Both the position numbers and the translations under genes were made by a program. From assembly GCA_963722665.1 (NCBI GenBank), contig CAVRNW010000018.1, positions 114,946 through 178,945 of the forward strand: DNA of 64,000 nt, written 5' to 3'. The notes below the pieces were generated by a model. The model ran no database searches. It had not been told where the DNA came from and saw only the letters and a list, made by a program, of their open reading frames with translations. The DNA is from Site-B1 sp963722665. GTDB lineage: Bacteria; Bacteroidota; Bacteroidia; Flavobacteriales; Flavobacteriaceae. Below, one piece after another: positions 17,606-26,932 of this stretch; within the stretch, counting starts at the first letter, position 1; each line of letters opens with the position of its first letter.

Positions 17606-18949
17606 ATGACTAAAAAACTACTTTTTTTATTCACTCTACTCCCAAGCGTCCTATTAGCTCAATATAGTATAAAAGGAACCTTTACTCCCGCTGATGAATA
17701 TAAGTGGATCATACTGTACAAAGTAACCCCAACAACTTCTGTATATATTGACAATTCTGAAATTGCAGATGATGGTCACTTTGAAATCGCCTTAGACTCT
17801 TCTGCAACAAAAGGAGTGTATAGAATTGTGTATGCTGTCCCTCAGGAAGAATTCAACTTCGATCTTATATACGATGCAAAAGAAGATGTAGAACTAAGCT
17901 TTAGACAGGAAAAAGGGGTTGATTTTAATAATTCCCTTGAAAATAAATTATTGACATCATACACAAGAAGCATGATGATGGTCAACGAGACAATCAATAG
18001 TTTTTACTCAAAGAACAGTAAAGATGAGAAAGCCTTTACTCGAATATTCAACACATTAAAAGAAGCTCAGAAAAGTTTTGAGGAAGCTTCACAAGGAACC
18101 ATTGCACATTATTTTATTAAGGCTAATTCGCCATATATCCCAGAAAACTATGAAGATGTTAGAACGTATTCAAAAAATTTAAGAAACAACTTCTTAAAGC
18201 ATGTTGATTTCAATGAACCTATTTTACAAAGTTCTGAATTCTTAATAGAGCGGATGTTAGGTTATGTATTTGGCATGACATCCAATCCTGATGATATTGA
18301 TGTATTTAAAGCGAATGTAGATGATATAGCAAATGCTATTAAAACTACGGAACCAAGCTATCAAAAGACCCTGTTGGAAATTCTTTGGAATCAGTTTGTA
18401 GAAATAGAAAATGAGACCATGGCAAACTATGTGGCTGCTAATTATTTGATACCAATTTCAAAAGAGCTGAACGATATTGAATTAACTAATAAATTAATTG
18501 TTTATAGAAATACATCTATTAATGCTTATGCTCCGGAATTTTCATTTACCATACATAAGGACGGAGATGAAGAAACAAAAAAATTAAGTGAATTAGATAT
18601 AGCAAGACGCTATGTGATTGTATTTTGGAGCAGTTCATGCAGTCATTGCTTAAAAGAATTACCGGAATTGAAAAAGCAAGTACAGGCAAAAGAAAATGCG
18701 ACAAAAGTAATTGCGATCGGCCTTGAAGACGAACCTTTTAACTGGAATAACGAAATCTCCTATTACCCAGATTTTATTCATGTATATGGAAAAGGAAAAT
18801 GGGATAATACAATTGGTGATGATTATGGTGTTACTGCCACGCCCACTTATTTTGTATTGAATAAGGATAAGCAAATAGTAGCAAAGCCCTACGATTTTAA
18901 AGAGTTAAAAGCTTATTTGGATGAAAATCCTGTAAAGGTTGAAAATTAA
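17606..18949 (+). CDS. secreted TlpA-like thiol-disulfide oxidoreductase with DUF4369-like N-terminus
   Basis: 447 residues with a signal peptide (LLFLFTLLPSVLLAQ). Residues about 20-120 are a beta-rich DUF4369-like region, then a helical middle. Residues about 310-440 are an AhpC/TSA-TlpA thioredoxin fold with the active site FWSSSCSHCLKELPEL (CSHC) and the cis-Pro segment GVTATPTYFV. It should act in the periplasm as a reductase of disulfides. Such proteins are common in Bacteroidota and individual substrates are unknown. It seems to be transcribed alone. Confidence 0.85.
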   Translation: MTKKLLFLFTLLPSVLLAQYSIKGTFTPADEYKWIILYKVTPTTSVYIDNSEIADDGHFEIALDSSATKGVYRIVYAVPQEEFNFDLIYDAKEDVELSFRQEKGVDFNNSLENKLLTSYTRSMMMVNETINSFYSKNSKDEKAFTRIFNTLKEAQKSFEEASQGTIAHYFIKANSPYIPENYEDVRTYSKNLRNNFLKHVDFNEPILQSSEFLIERMLGYVFGMTSNPDDIDVFKANVDDIANAIKTTEPSYQKTLLEILWNQFVEIENETMANYVAANYLIPISKELNDIELTNKLIVYRNTSINAYAPEFSFTIHKDGDEETKKLSELDIARRYVIVFWSSSCSHCLKELPELKKQVQAKENATKVIAIGLEDEPFNWNNEISYYPDFIHVYGKGKWDNTIGDDYGVTATPTYFVLNKDKQIVAKPYDFKELKAYLDENPVKVEN

Positions 18950-18967
18950 AAAGTAGAAGATTAATTC

Positions 18968-18993
18968 AGATCCTGAAACAAGTTCAGGATGAC
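18968..18993. repeat. GTCAT-type palindromic repeat
   Basis: ATCCTGAA (18970-18977) and TTCAGGAT (18983-18990) pair around ACAAG. Read on the minus strand the element starts GTCAT then CCTGAA-CTTGT-TTCAGG-ATC. It lies between the TlpA-like gene and yraN (convergent) and could also help terminate them. Confidence 0.75.
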
Positions 18994-19000
18994 AAAAATG

Positions 19001-19360
19001 TCAAAAATGATAAAAAGCATCTTTCAAATGCTCAATATCATAAGCTTTTCCGCTTTTTACAATAGCAATAATATCAAATCGTACCTCAACATTCAATCCG
19101 TTAACCGTGACATATTCATCAACTGCTTTAACCAATCTCTGAATCTGTTTAGGCTTCACAAAATCCTGAGGATTACCAAAATCTATACTTGATCGTGTTT
19201 TAACTTCTACAATGGCTAAGGTATCCTCCTTTTTTGCTATAATATCAACTTCCGCCTTATCAAATCGGTAATTCCGCTCCACAATTTCATATCCGTTCCT
19301 GCCCAAATAATCAACTGCCAGTTGCTCTCCTTTTTTACCAAGTTCATTGTGTTTTGCCAT
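19001..19360 (-). CDS. yraN: YraN/UPF0102 family nuclease-fold protein
   Basis: A 119-residue protein of the UPF0102 family with a PD-(D/E)xK nuclease core: KKGEQLAVDYL, GYEIVERNYR, then EVDIIAKKEDTLAIVEVKTRS, whose Asp, Glu and Lys (EVD...EVK) are the predicted metal and catalytic residues. A role in DNA processing or repair is suspected for the family but not established. The gene is flanked on both sides by short palindromic repeats. Confidence 0.9.
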   Translation of the reverse strand: MAKHNELGKKGEQLAVDYLGRNGYEIVERNYRFDKAEVDIIAKKEDTLAIVEVKTRSSIDFGNPQDFVKPKQIQRLVKAVDEYVTVNGLNVEVRFDIIAIVKSGKAYDIEHLKDAFYHF

Positions 19361-19384
19361 TTATTCCTGCGAAGGCAGGAATCT
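19361..19384. repeat. 8-bp-stem palindromic repeat next to yraN
   Basis: ATTCCTGC (19363-19370) and GCAGGAAT (19375-19382) pair perfectly around GAAG, immediately upstream of the yraN start. This is a widespread palindrome type in flavobacterial genomes. Confidence 0.7.
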
Positions 19385-19408
19385 CTGCCTTCAATTTTAA
19401 ATTACTGT

Positions 19409-19447
19409 GTCATTTCGATCCGGATAACAATCGGGACGAGAAATCTC
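19409..19447. repeat. GTCAT-type imperfect palindromic repeat
   Basis: It starts GTCATTTCGATCCGG, continues over a GATAACAAT loop and ends with CGGGACGAG AAATCTC. The arms are imperfectly complementary. It shares its GTCAT start and ATCTC end with the other repeats nearby. Confidence 0.65.
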
Positions 19448-19469
19448 ATCACAATTTTTCTAACAATAT

Positions 19470-19496
19470 GAGATTCTTCACTTCGTTCAGAATGAC
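19470..19496 (-). repeat. GTCAT-type palindromic repeat, near-identical to the copy in mfd
   Basis: Reading the minus strand it begins GTCATTCTGAACGAAG and ends AGAATCTC; 26 of 27 bases match 14695-14721. It lies just past the end of the LD-carboxypeptidase gene. Confidence 0.85.
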
Positions 19497-19503
19497 AAAT
19501 TTT

Positions 19504-20400
19504 TTATTTAAACGTTACTGTTGACTGCTTGCTGCCTACTGCCAACTGAACTGTTCTTCCTATTATCAATGCTCTGTTATCATCAATATGCCCTGCCGGA
19601 AAATCAAAACAGATAGGGAATTCAAAGTGATTACATATTTCAAATATAATCTCTTTGGAGGTCTTACCAAACGGGATCGTATTATCATTCATATCAGTCA
19701 TACTTCCAACTAACAACCCTTTTACCTTGTCAAAATAACCATTACGCTTCAGGTTATACATCATCCTGTCAACATGATACAGGTACTCATCCAGATCTTC
19801 AATAAGTAAAATTTTGTCATTGGTTTCAATTGCTGTTTCTGAACCTAACAAACTATACAGCATACTTAAATTACCTCCAACCAGTTCACCTTTACCTTTA
19901 CCCAATTTATTTAGTTTATCAGTTTTGATTGAATATTTTAGCTTATTCCCATACAAAGCATCTTTTAAACTGCTTAAGGACTCAGGAGTGTTTTTGGGAA
20001 CATTTATTGGCATTGTAGCGTGTATAGTTTCAATTCCCAAGTTATGAATGTGATTATGTAAAACCGTAATGTCACTATACCCAACAACCCATTTTGGGTT
20101 TTTCTTAAACTTAGTAAAATCCAGTTCATCAATAATTCTAACCGTTCCGTAACCTCCTCGAGCACACCAAATTGCATTTACCGTAGCATCATCCATCATT
20201 TCCTGGAAATCTTTTATTCGCTCATCATCTGATCCTGCAAATTGGTTATTCTCTAAACCAATAGTCTTTCCGATTTTAACATTTAAATTCCAACTTTCTA
20301 ACAATCGTATAGCAGGTTTAAGCTCTTTTAAAGTAACTTTCCTGGCCGTAGAAACTATAGCAACAGTATCGTTTTTGTGTAAATATTTGGGTGAAATCAT
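19504..20400 (-). CDS. LD-carboxypeptidase (peptidase family S66, LdcA-like)
   Basis: Removes the terminal D-Ala from muropeptide tetrapeptides in peptidoglycan recycling. Family S66 features are the TVAIVSTARKV start, WCARGGYGTVRIIDELD, the nucleophile Ser in VVGYSDITVLHNH, the GELVGGNLSMLYSLLGS segment, Glu in LLIEDLDEYLYHVDRM and His in PAGHIDDNRALI. I place the start at 20400 (298 residues; MISPKYLHKNDTVAIVS), because the 20 residues further upstream are outside the family and would overlap the metG promoter area. Confidence 0.88.
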   Translation of the reverse strand: MISPKYLHKNDTVAIVSTARKVTLKELKPAIRLLESWNLNVKIGKTIGLENNQFAGSDDERIKDFQEMMDDATVNAIWCARGGYGTVRIIDELDFTKFKKNPKWVVGYSDITVLHNHIHNLGIETIHATMPINVPKNTPESLSSLKDALYGNKLKYSIKTDKLNKLGKGKGELVGGNLSMLYSLLGSETAIETNDKILLIEDLDEYLYHVDRMMYNLKRNGYFDKVKGLLVGSMTDMNDNTIPFGKTSKEIIFEICNHFEFPICFDFPAGHIDDNRALIIGRTVQLAVGSKQSTVTFK

Positions 20401-20449
20401 CTCATTCAATTGAAAACAACAAAATACATATTTTCTCAGTAGGTTTCTG

Positions 20450-20457
20450 TATTTTTG
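20450..20457 (+). promoter_or_regulatory. -7 promoter element for metG
   Basis: TATTTTTG matches TAnnTTTG 20 bp before the metG ATG, in the gap with the divergent LD-carboxypeptidase gene. Confidence 0.5.
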
Positions 20458-20477
20458 CATCTTAATTATTTCAAGTA

Positions 20478-22568
20478 ATGACTACACCAAAACGATATAC
20501 TATAACTGCTGCATTACCCTACACTAATGGCCCTATACATATTGGTCATTTAGCAGGAGTGTATGTTCCTGCTGATATCTATGCACGATATTTGCGAATG
20601 ACTGGGCATGATGTAGCCTTTATTTGTGGTAGTGATGAACATGGTGTGCCCATTACGATAAAAGCTAAAAAGGAAGGTGTTTCCCCTCAGGATATCGTTG
20701 ATAAATATCATGCCATCATAAAGAAATCCTTTGAAGATTTTGGGATTACCTTTGATAACTATTCACGTACATCCGCAAAGATCCATCATGAAACAGCCTC
20801 AGAATTCTTTACAACCTTATACAATAAACACGAATTTGTTGAAGAAACACAGGAACAGTTATATGATGAAGTAGCGGATCAATTTCTTGCCGACAGATTT
20901 GTAATTGGAACTTGCCCTAAATGTGGTAACGAAGAGAGCTATGGTGACCAATGCGAGAATTGTGGAACCAGTCATAATGCAACCGACTTAATAAATCCGA
21001 AGTCTGCAATAACAGGTAATACACCCTCATTAAAGCAAACAAAACATTGGTATTTACCGCTTAATAAACACGAAGCTTTTCTAAAAAAATGGATCTTAAA
21101 AGATCACAAAAAAGACTGGAAACCTAATGTTTACGGACAATGTAAATCCTGGATCGATGATGGTTTACGTCCACGTGCAGTAACAAGGGATCTGGACTGG
21201 GGAATTCCCGTTCCGCTTGATGATGCAGAAGGAAAAGTCTTATACGTTTGGTTTGATGCGCCAATTGGATATATCTCCTCTACCAAGGAATGGGCTCAAC
21301 GAGTTGGAAAAGATTGGGAGCCTTACTGGAAAGACAAAGACACTAAATTGGTTCATTTTATAGGCAAGGATAACATTGTATTTCACTGTATTATTTTTCC
21401 GGCCATGTTAAAAGCGGAAGGGTCCTATATTTTGCCGGATAATGTGCCTGCAAACGAGTTTTTGAATTTAGAAAACAACAAATTGTCCACTTCAAAAAAT
21501 TGGGCGGTTTGGTTACCGGAATATTTAAAGGATTTTCCCGATAAGCAAGATGTTTTGCGTTATGCACTAACTGCCAATGCGCCTGAAACCAAGGATAATG
21601 ATTTCACCTGGAAGGATTTTCAGGCTAGAAACAACAATGAGCTAGTCGCCATTTTTGGAAATTTTATCAATCGGGTGGTCGTACTTACCAATAAGTATTT
21701 TGAGGGTGTTGTGCCTGCTCCAAATACACTTTCAAAAACAGACAAAGAAACAATAGCTGCGATAAAAGCATATCCGGATGTTATCTCAAGCTCTATTGAA
21801 CGTTACCGATTTAGAGAAGCATTGGGCGAACTAATGAATTTGGCTCGTCTAGGAAACAAATATCTGGCAGACGAGGAACCTTGGAAAGTCATTAAAGAAG
21901 ATGAAGCTCGCGTACAGACCATTATGTACATTGCTTTACAAATTTCCAGTGCGCTAGCAACGTTATGCGAACCGTTTTTGCCGTTTACATCTGTTAAACT
22001 TAAAAACATCCTTTGTCATTCCGCACTTGATGCGGAATCCACTTGGAATGAGGTTTCAACAAAAGAAAATTTATTGCCTGCAGGTCACCAAATTGGTAAA
22101 GCTGAATTGCTATTCAATAAAATCGAAGATTCAGAAATTCAAGCACAATTAGATAAATTGGAAGCGCGCAGAAAAGCCAATGAAACTGCTAACAAAGTGG
22201 TTGAGCCTCAAAAAGAAACTATAACTTATGAGGATTTTTCCAAATTAGACATTCGGGTTGGAACCATTTTAGAAGCTGAAAAAATGCCGAAAACCAAAAA
22301 ATTATTGGTTTTAAAAGTAGATACCGGAATTGATATACGTACAATTGTTTCCGGAATAGCTGAAAGTTTTACACCGGAAGAAGTTATTGGAAAGCGTGTA
22401 ACAGTATTGGCTAATTTGGCTCCTAGATTACTTAGGGGAGTCGAAAGTCAAGGGATGATCCTAATGACTGAAAGCCCGGAAGGTAAATTGGTGTTTGTAA
22501 ATCCTGATACTTCGACTGCGCTCAGCAAAGGTGATTCTAAAATAGAAAACGGATTAAAGATTAGTTAA
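20478..22568 (+). CDS. metG: methionyl-tRNA synthetase
   Basis: Charges tRNA-Met. 696 residues: HIGH motif as HIGH in GPIHIGHLAGVYVPADIY (about 17-34), zinc-knuckle CPKCGNEESYGDQCENCG (about 150-167), the KMSKS-equivalent NNKLSTSKNW (about 334), the helical anticodon-binding domain, and a C-terminal EMAP/tRBD tRNA-binding domain (about 588-690, FSKLDIRVGTILEAEKMP). Residues 513-525 (CHSALDAESTWNE) are an in-frame palindromic-repeat insertion in the linker between the anticodon domain and the tRBD, a tolerant place. Confidence 0.97.
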   Translation: MTTPKRYTITAALPYTNGPIHIGHLAGVYVPADIYARYLRMTGHDVAFICGSDEHGVPITIKAKKEGVSPQDIVDKYHAIIKKSFEDFGITFDNYSRTSAKIHHETASEFFTTLYNKHEFVEETQEQLYDEVADQFLADRFVIGTCPKCGNEESYGDQCENCGTSHNATDLINPKSAITGNTPSLKQTKHWYLPLNKHEAFLKKWILKDHKKDWKPNVYGQCKSWIDDGLRPRAVTRDLDWGIPVPLDDAEGKVLYVWFDAPIGYISSTKEWAQRVGKDWEPYWKDKDTKLVHFIGKDNIVFHCIIFPAMLKAEGSYILPDNVPANEFLNLENNKLSTSKNWAVWLPEYLKDFPDKQDVLRYALTANAPETKDNDFTWKDFQARNNNELVAIFGNFINRVVVLTNKYFEGVVPAPNTLSKTDKETIAAIKAYPDVISSSIERYRFREALGELMNLARLGNKYLADEEPWKVIKEDEARVQTIMYIALQISSALATLCEPFLPFTSVKLKNILCHSALDAESTWNEVSTKENLLPAGHQIGKAELLFNKIEDSEIQAQLDKLEARRKANETANKVVEPQKETITYEDFSKLDIRVGTILEAEKMPKTKKLLVLKVDTGIDIRTIVSGIAESFTPEEVIGKRVTVLANLAPRLLRGVESQGMILMTESPEGKLVFVNPDTSTALSKGDSKIENGLKIS
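22015..22041 (+). repeat. GTCAT-type palindromic repeat inside metG
   Basis: GTCAT is followed by stem ATTCCGCA/TGCGGAAT (22018-22025 and 22031-22038) around CTTGA, then CC. It is read as CHSALDAES in metG, the same reading frame as the repeat in mfd. Confidence 0.8.
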
Positions 22569-22592
22569 AACAATTTAGTAATTTTAACAATC

Positions 22593-23459
22593 ATGCTCAA
22601 ACGCTTTTTATCAATAATAAATAGAGTTTTTGAAAGCTTAAAACAGTATTGGGAAAACAAGAAAAGTCTGCATGCTATTAGCATCATTCTTGTAATAACT
22701 TTTATAGTTAGTTCAATTCTAAGTGTTCTTGTCAATAATGATTTCATAAGTCTTGGGAATTTTGACTCTAGTTTTAGAAATCCATTCTTTTCAATTGAGA
22801 TCGTCTTTACTGTATTATTGATTGTAGAATTGTTCGGACTTATTTTTGTGCTTCCTAAATCAGTTGCAAATTCAGTAGGAAAGCAATTTGAACTCTTATC
22901 ATTGATCTTTTTAAGAGATGCCTTTAAGGAATTCAGTCATTTTGGTAATAATCTGGAGTGGTTACTAATAAAGGAATCGTTTATAAATATGATGATCTAT
23001 GGTTTTGGAGCCATCATAATCTTTTCAATTATTGGGCTAAATAATAAAATTCAAAAACATATTAAACTAAGCTCCACTGAAGATGAACAAACACAATTTA
23101 TCAGATTAAAAAAGTTGTTGGCTTTAGCTTTATTAATTGCATTCACAATTATTGGATTCAGGGATCTAAAAGTGCTAATAGAATCAGGAACCTATTTACA
23201 TTCATTCCAGGACTTTTACACAATTTTAGTATTTAGCGATATTCTAATAGTGTTGTTTGCCTTACGTTTTACAATAAATTACTACAAAATATTCAGGTAT
23301 TCTGCCTTTGTTCTGGCTACTATTTTAATCAGATTATCATTGTCCTTATATCCATATTACGATGTTCTTGTTGGTGTAATTGCAGCATTATTTGTGTTAG
23401 CCTTAACGGTGACTTACAATTATTTCTTAAAAAATATTCCAGATGAAAAATTGGAGTGA
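22593..23459 (+). CDS. multipass membrane protein of unknown function
   Basis: 288 residues with about seven or eight hydrophobic segments (for instance AISIILVITFIVSSILSVLV, IVFTVLLIVELFGLIFVL, FGAIIIFSIIGL, LLALALLIAFTIIGF, FVLATILIRLSLSLY, ALFVLALTVTYNYF). I recognise no family motif. It starts 24 bp after metG and may be read from the same transcript. It should lie in the inner membrane. The N-terminal 20 residues are basic and cytoplasmic by the positive-inside rule. Confidence 0.7.
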   Translation: MLKRFLSIINRVFESLKQYWENKKSLHAISIILVITFIVSSILSVLVNNDFISLGNFDSSFRNPFFSIEIVFTVLLIVELFGLIFVLPKSVANSVGKQFELLSLIFLRDAFKEFSHFGNNLEWLLIKESFINMMIYGFGAIIIFSIIGLNNKIQKHIKLSSTEDEQTQFIRLKKLLALALLIAFTIIGFRDLKVLIESGTYLHSFQDFYTILVFSDILIVLFALRFTINYYKIFRYSAFVLATILIRLSLSLYPYYDVLVGVIAALFVLALTVTYNYFLKNIPDEKLE

Positions 23460-23534
23460 TCTTATGTTAATAATTCGTTACGGCATAATCCAACACGTCA
23501 GTTTATTCGTATCTTTCACATAAATCGTAAACGA

Positions 23535-24014
23535 ATGAAAAAAACAATATTCTTAATGGCATTGACAATAGTTTTAAGCTCCTGCAATGCTTCAAAAACA
23601 GTTAGAACCTCAAAAAAGGTAATTAAAGGTGACTGGATTTTAAACACAATTACTTATGATCAAACAGGAACGTATAAGGTGTCATTATTCGATGATGCAA
23701 CAAAAGACTGTTTTGAAAGTAGTTCGTGGAATTTTATTCCCAATAATAACACTGGGACTTATACTATCAATGGTGCAAAATGTTCAAATGGAGAGCGTTA
23801 TTTTATCTTCACCATTCAGGAAGTTGACCCTGAAACAGGTTTATATGATTTTTTATTAAAACCGACTGATGTCAAGGAAAAATCTGAAACCAATCGTGGA
23901 TTTAGGCTGCAATTAACGCAACTGTCTGATACAGATATGCAATGGCAACAAACCGTGTCCTTAGAAGGAAAACCTTTTAAAATAACTATGAATTTCACTA
24001 AAACTCAAAACTAA
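23535..24014 (+). CDS. lipocalin-like lipoprotein
   Basis: 159 residues with a lipoprotein signal (FLMALTIVLSSC, lipobox cysteine about 17). The mature part is beta-rich: GDWILNTITYDQTGTYKVSLFDD, SSWNFIPNNNTGTYTI, and a C-terminal MQWQQTVSLEGKPFKITMNFTK, in keeping with the Bacteroidota lipocalin-like (DUF4488/lipocalin_4-type) families. The ligand is unknown. Its TAA overlaps the ATG of the OmpA-family gene (TAATG), so the two are cotranslated and probably work together at the outer membrane. Confidence 0.75.
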   Translation: MKKTIFLMALTIVLSSCNASKTVRTSKKVIKGDWILNTITYDQTGTYKVSLFDDATKDCFESSSWNFIPNNNTGTYTINGAKCSNGERYFIFTIQEVDPETGLYDFLLKPTDVKEKSETNRGFRLQLTQLSDTDMQWQQTVSLEGKPFKITMNFTKTQN

Positions 24015-24721
24015 TGAATACTCAAATCAAAAAAATAAGCCTAATCGTCTTGGCTTTAACAGTAGCTTTTACTTTTACAAACTGTAAATCCATTCAAAAT
24101 GCTAATAACAAACAGAAAGGTGGAGTAATAGGTGCAACCGGAGGCGCTGTTTTGGGAGCCATTATTGGAAACAATGTTGGCAAAGGCGGAAATGGAGAAT
24201 TAGGAGCAGTTATTGGAGGCGTTGTGGGTGGTGGCGCAGGTGTACTAATTGGTGCTAAAATGGATAAACAAGCTCAAAAAATTGAAGAAGAAATTCCAGG
24301 AGCTAAAGTTGAGCGAGTTGATGATGGAATTGTCGTTACATTCGACGAAAATAGTGGTGTCTATTTTGACACGAATAAGTATAATATAAATGGAGCTTCT
24401 CAAGAATCGTTAAACAAGCTTATCGCTGTTTTTAAAGAGTATACTGATACTAATATTCTTGTGGTTGGGCACACAGATAGTGTTGGTGCAGAAGAATATA
24501 ACATGACATTATCTAAAAACCGGGCTTATGCTGTCACAAATTATTTAATAAATAATGGCGTTAGCAGCGGTAGATTAAACACAAATTGGTTTGGAGAAAC
24601 CCAACCAACCAACGATAATTCTACTGCAGAAGGTAGGGCAAAAAACAGGAGAGTTAATGTTGCTATTCTTCCAAATCAAAAAATGATTGATGATGCCAAA
24701 CAGCAGTCTGGAGGAAATTAA
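24014..24721 (+). CDS. OmpA-family lipoprotein with glycine-zipper domain
   Basis: 235 residues: lipoprotein signal (ALTVAFTFTNC), a glycine-zipper stretch (about 37-80, GGVIGATGGAVLGAIIGNNVG and GAVIGGVVGGGAGVLIGAKMD) likely to insert in or span a membrane, then an OmpA/MotB peptidoglycan-binding domain (about 115-230) with ILVVGHTDSVGAEEYNMTLSKNRA and the conserved GRAKNRRVNVAI. It links the outer membrane to peptidoglycan. Similar YiaD-type proteins are common. It is the last gene before a strong terminator. Confidence 0.88.
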   Translation: MNTQIKKISLIVLALTVAFTFTNCKSIQNANNKQKGGVIGATGGAVLGAIIGNNVGKGGNGELGAVIGGVVGGGAGVLIGAKMDKQAQKIEEEIPGAKVERVDDGIVVTFDENSGVYFDTNKYNINGASQESLNKLIAVFKEYTDTNILVVGHTDSVGAEEYNMTLSKNRAYAVTNYLINNGVSSGRLNTNWFGETQPTNDNSTAEGRAKNRRVNVAILPNQKMIDDAKQQSGGN

Positions 24722-24770
24722 AATTTTAATTAAAAAAGTTCGAAAAATTAAACCGAGTTAAATATATTAC

Positions 24771-24807
24771 AGACCTTATAATTCTAAATTTATAAGGTCT
24801 TTTTTTA
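24771..24807 (+). terminator. rho-independent terminator directly before tex
   Basis: AGACCTTATAA (24771-24781) pairs perfectly with TTATAAGGTCT (24790-24800), followed by T6-7 that runs into the tex ATG at 24807. It terminates the OmpA-family transcript and leaves no room for a tex ribosome-binding site. Confidence 0.8.
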
Positions 24808-26932
24808 TGATAAAATATATTATTTCATATACCCAACTTCCAGAAAGCAGTGTAAAAAATACTATTGCCTTACTGAATGAGGATTGTACCATTCCGTTTA
24901 TTTCACGATACAGAAAAGAACGGACTGGTAATCTGGATGAAGTTCAAATTGGAGACATTGTAAAATATAAGGAGCAATTTGAAGCCTTGGAAAAACGTAA
25001 AATCGCCATTCTGAAAGCTCTTGAGGAACAAGAAGTTTTAACATCAGAATTAAAAGATAAAATCAACAAAACTCAAGATTTAACGACACTTGAGGATTTA
25101 TACTTACCATACAAAAAGAAACGAAAAACCAAAGCTGAAACCGCTCGTAAAAATGGATTAGAACCTTTGGCTAAAATCATTATGAGTCACAAAATGCGAA
25201 TGATATTGAATCCATTGCTTATAAATACGTAAAAGGTGACTTAAAATCTGTTGAAGACGCTCTGGAAGGTGCTCGACATATTATTGCTGAATGGATTAAT
25301 GAACGAAGTGATGTTAGAAACAACATTCGCTATCAGTTAGAAAAATTTGCAACCATAAATACTAAAGTAGTTAAGACAACTGCTGAAGATGAAAAAGCGC
25401 AAAAATTCAGAGATTATTTTGATTGGAGCGAATCATTAAGTCGAATTCCATCACATAGATTATTAGCCATTTTAAGGGCAGAACATGAAGGATTTATCAG
25501 AGTTAAAATAGAGATTGATGATGACAAAGCATTAGCAAAAATTGAAGACCGAATCATTCGATCCAACAATGCTTGTTCCGAACAAATAGAACTCGCCATT
25601 GCTGATGCTTATAAACGTTTATTATTCCCTTCCTTATCCAATGAAGCCTTACAAATTGCCAAAGACAAAGCAGACGAGTCTGCTATTAACGTATTTGCAA
25701 AAAACTTAAAGCAATTATTATTAGGTTCGCCTTTAGGAGAAAAACGAGTGCTAGCTATCGATCCGGGATTTAGAACGGGTTGTAAAGTGGTGTGTTTGGA
25801 TGCTCAAGGCGATTTAAAATATAACGAGACCATTTATCCGCATCCTCCAAAAAATGACAGCAAAGGTGCTATGAAGAAGATTAGCTCCCTGGCAGATGCC
25901 TATAAAATTGAAGCCATTGCCATTGGAAACGGAACTGCATCCCGAGAAACGGAATCCCTTATCAGACGCATTCATTTTAAAAATGATATTCAGGTTTTTG
26001 TGGTCAGTGAAGCTGGTGCATCTATTTATTCGGCTTCAAAAATTGCTCGTGAAGAATTCCCTAATTACGATGTTACCGTTCGTGGTTCGGTATCGATTGG
26101 AAGACGTTTGCAAGACCCTTTAGCAGAATTGGTAAAGATTGACGCCAAATCAATTGGAGTTGGACAATACCAACACGATGTTGACCAAACCAAGCTTAAA
26201 ACCAGTTTAGATACAGTGGTAGAGAGTTGTGTGAATGCCGTTGGAGTAAATATTAATACAGCAAGTAAATCCTTGCTGAGTTACGTATCTGGTATTGGAC
26301 CAAAACTGGCAGAAAATATTGTAGAATTTAGAAGTGATCAAGGTTCGTTTGCATCAAGAAGTGAGATAAAAAAAGTACCTCGTTTAGGTGATAAAGCCTT
26401 TGAGCAAGGTGCTGCTTTTTTAAGAATTAAGGATGCTAAAAATCCATTGGATGATTCTGCTGTCCATCCGGAACGTTATGATCTGGTAAAACAAATGGCC
26501 AAAGATGAAGGTAAAGCTGTTTCAGAATTGATCGGAAATAAAGAGTTGCTTCAAAAAATTGATCTAAAAAAATATTGTACTGATTCTGTGGGATTACCAA
26601 CACTTGAGGACATTATTAAAGAACTTGAAAAACCCGGATTGGATATTCGTGAGCAGGCAAAGGTCTTTACTTTTAATCAAAATATAAGAAGCATAAACGA
26701 CTTGCATGAAGGACAATTACTTCCGGGAATCGTCAATAATATTACCAACTTTGGTTGCTTTGTAGATATAGGCATTAAAGAAAGTGGCTTAATTCATGTA
26801 TCCAATTTAGCCGATGCCTTTGTAAGCGATGTAAATGAACATGTGAGTTTGCATCAGCAAATAATTGTAAAGGTTTTGGATGTTGATATTCCAAGAAAAC
26901 GAATTCAGTTAAAATTGCACAAATCCAATTAA
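24807..26932 (+). pseudogene. tex: Tex-like RNA-binding protein, frameshifted
   Basis: Tex (YqgF/HhH/S1) binds nucleic acid and is linked to transcription. The frame opened at 24807 ends at 25232. From about 25184 the conserved sequence continues one frame over (SQNANDIESIAYKYVKGDLKSVEDALEGARHII) without a stop to 26932, giving about 708 residues in all, a normal Tex length. The gene span is 2126 bp, two bases beyond a multiple of three, as for one deleted base near 25180. Domains seen: N-terminal Tex helical region, YqgF-like (AIDPGFRTGCKVV), HhH (INTASKSLLSYVSGIGPKLAENIV) and S1 (LLPGIVNNITNFGCFVDIG). Because both halves are otherwise intact, a sequencing error is as likely as true decay. 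Confidence 0.85.
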
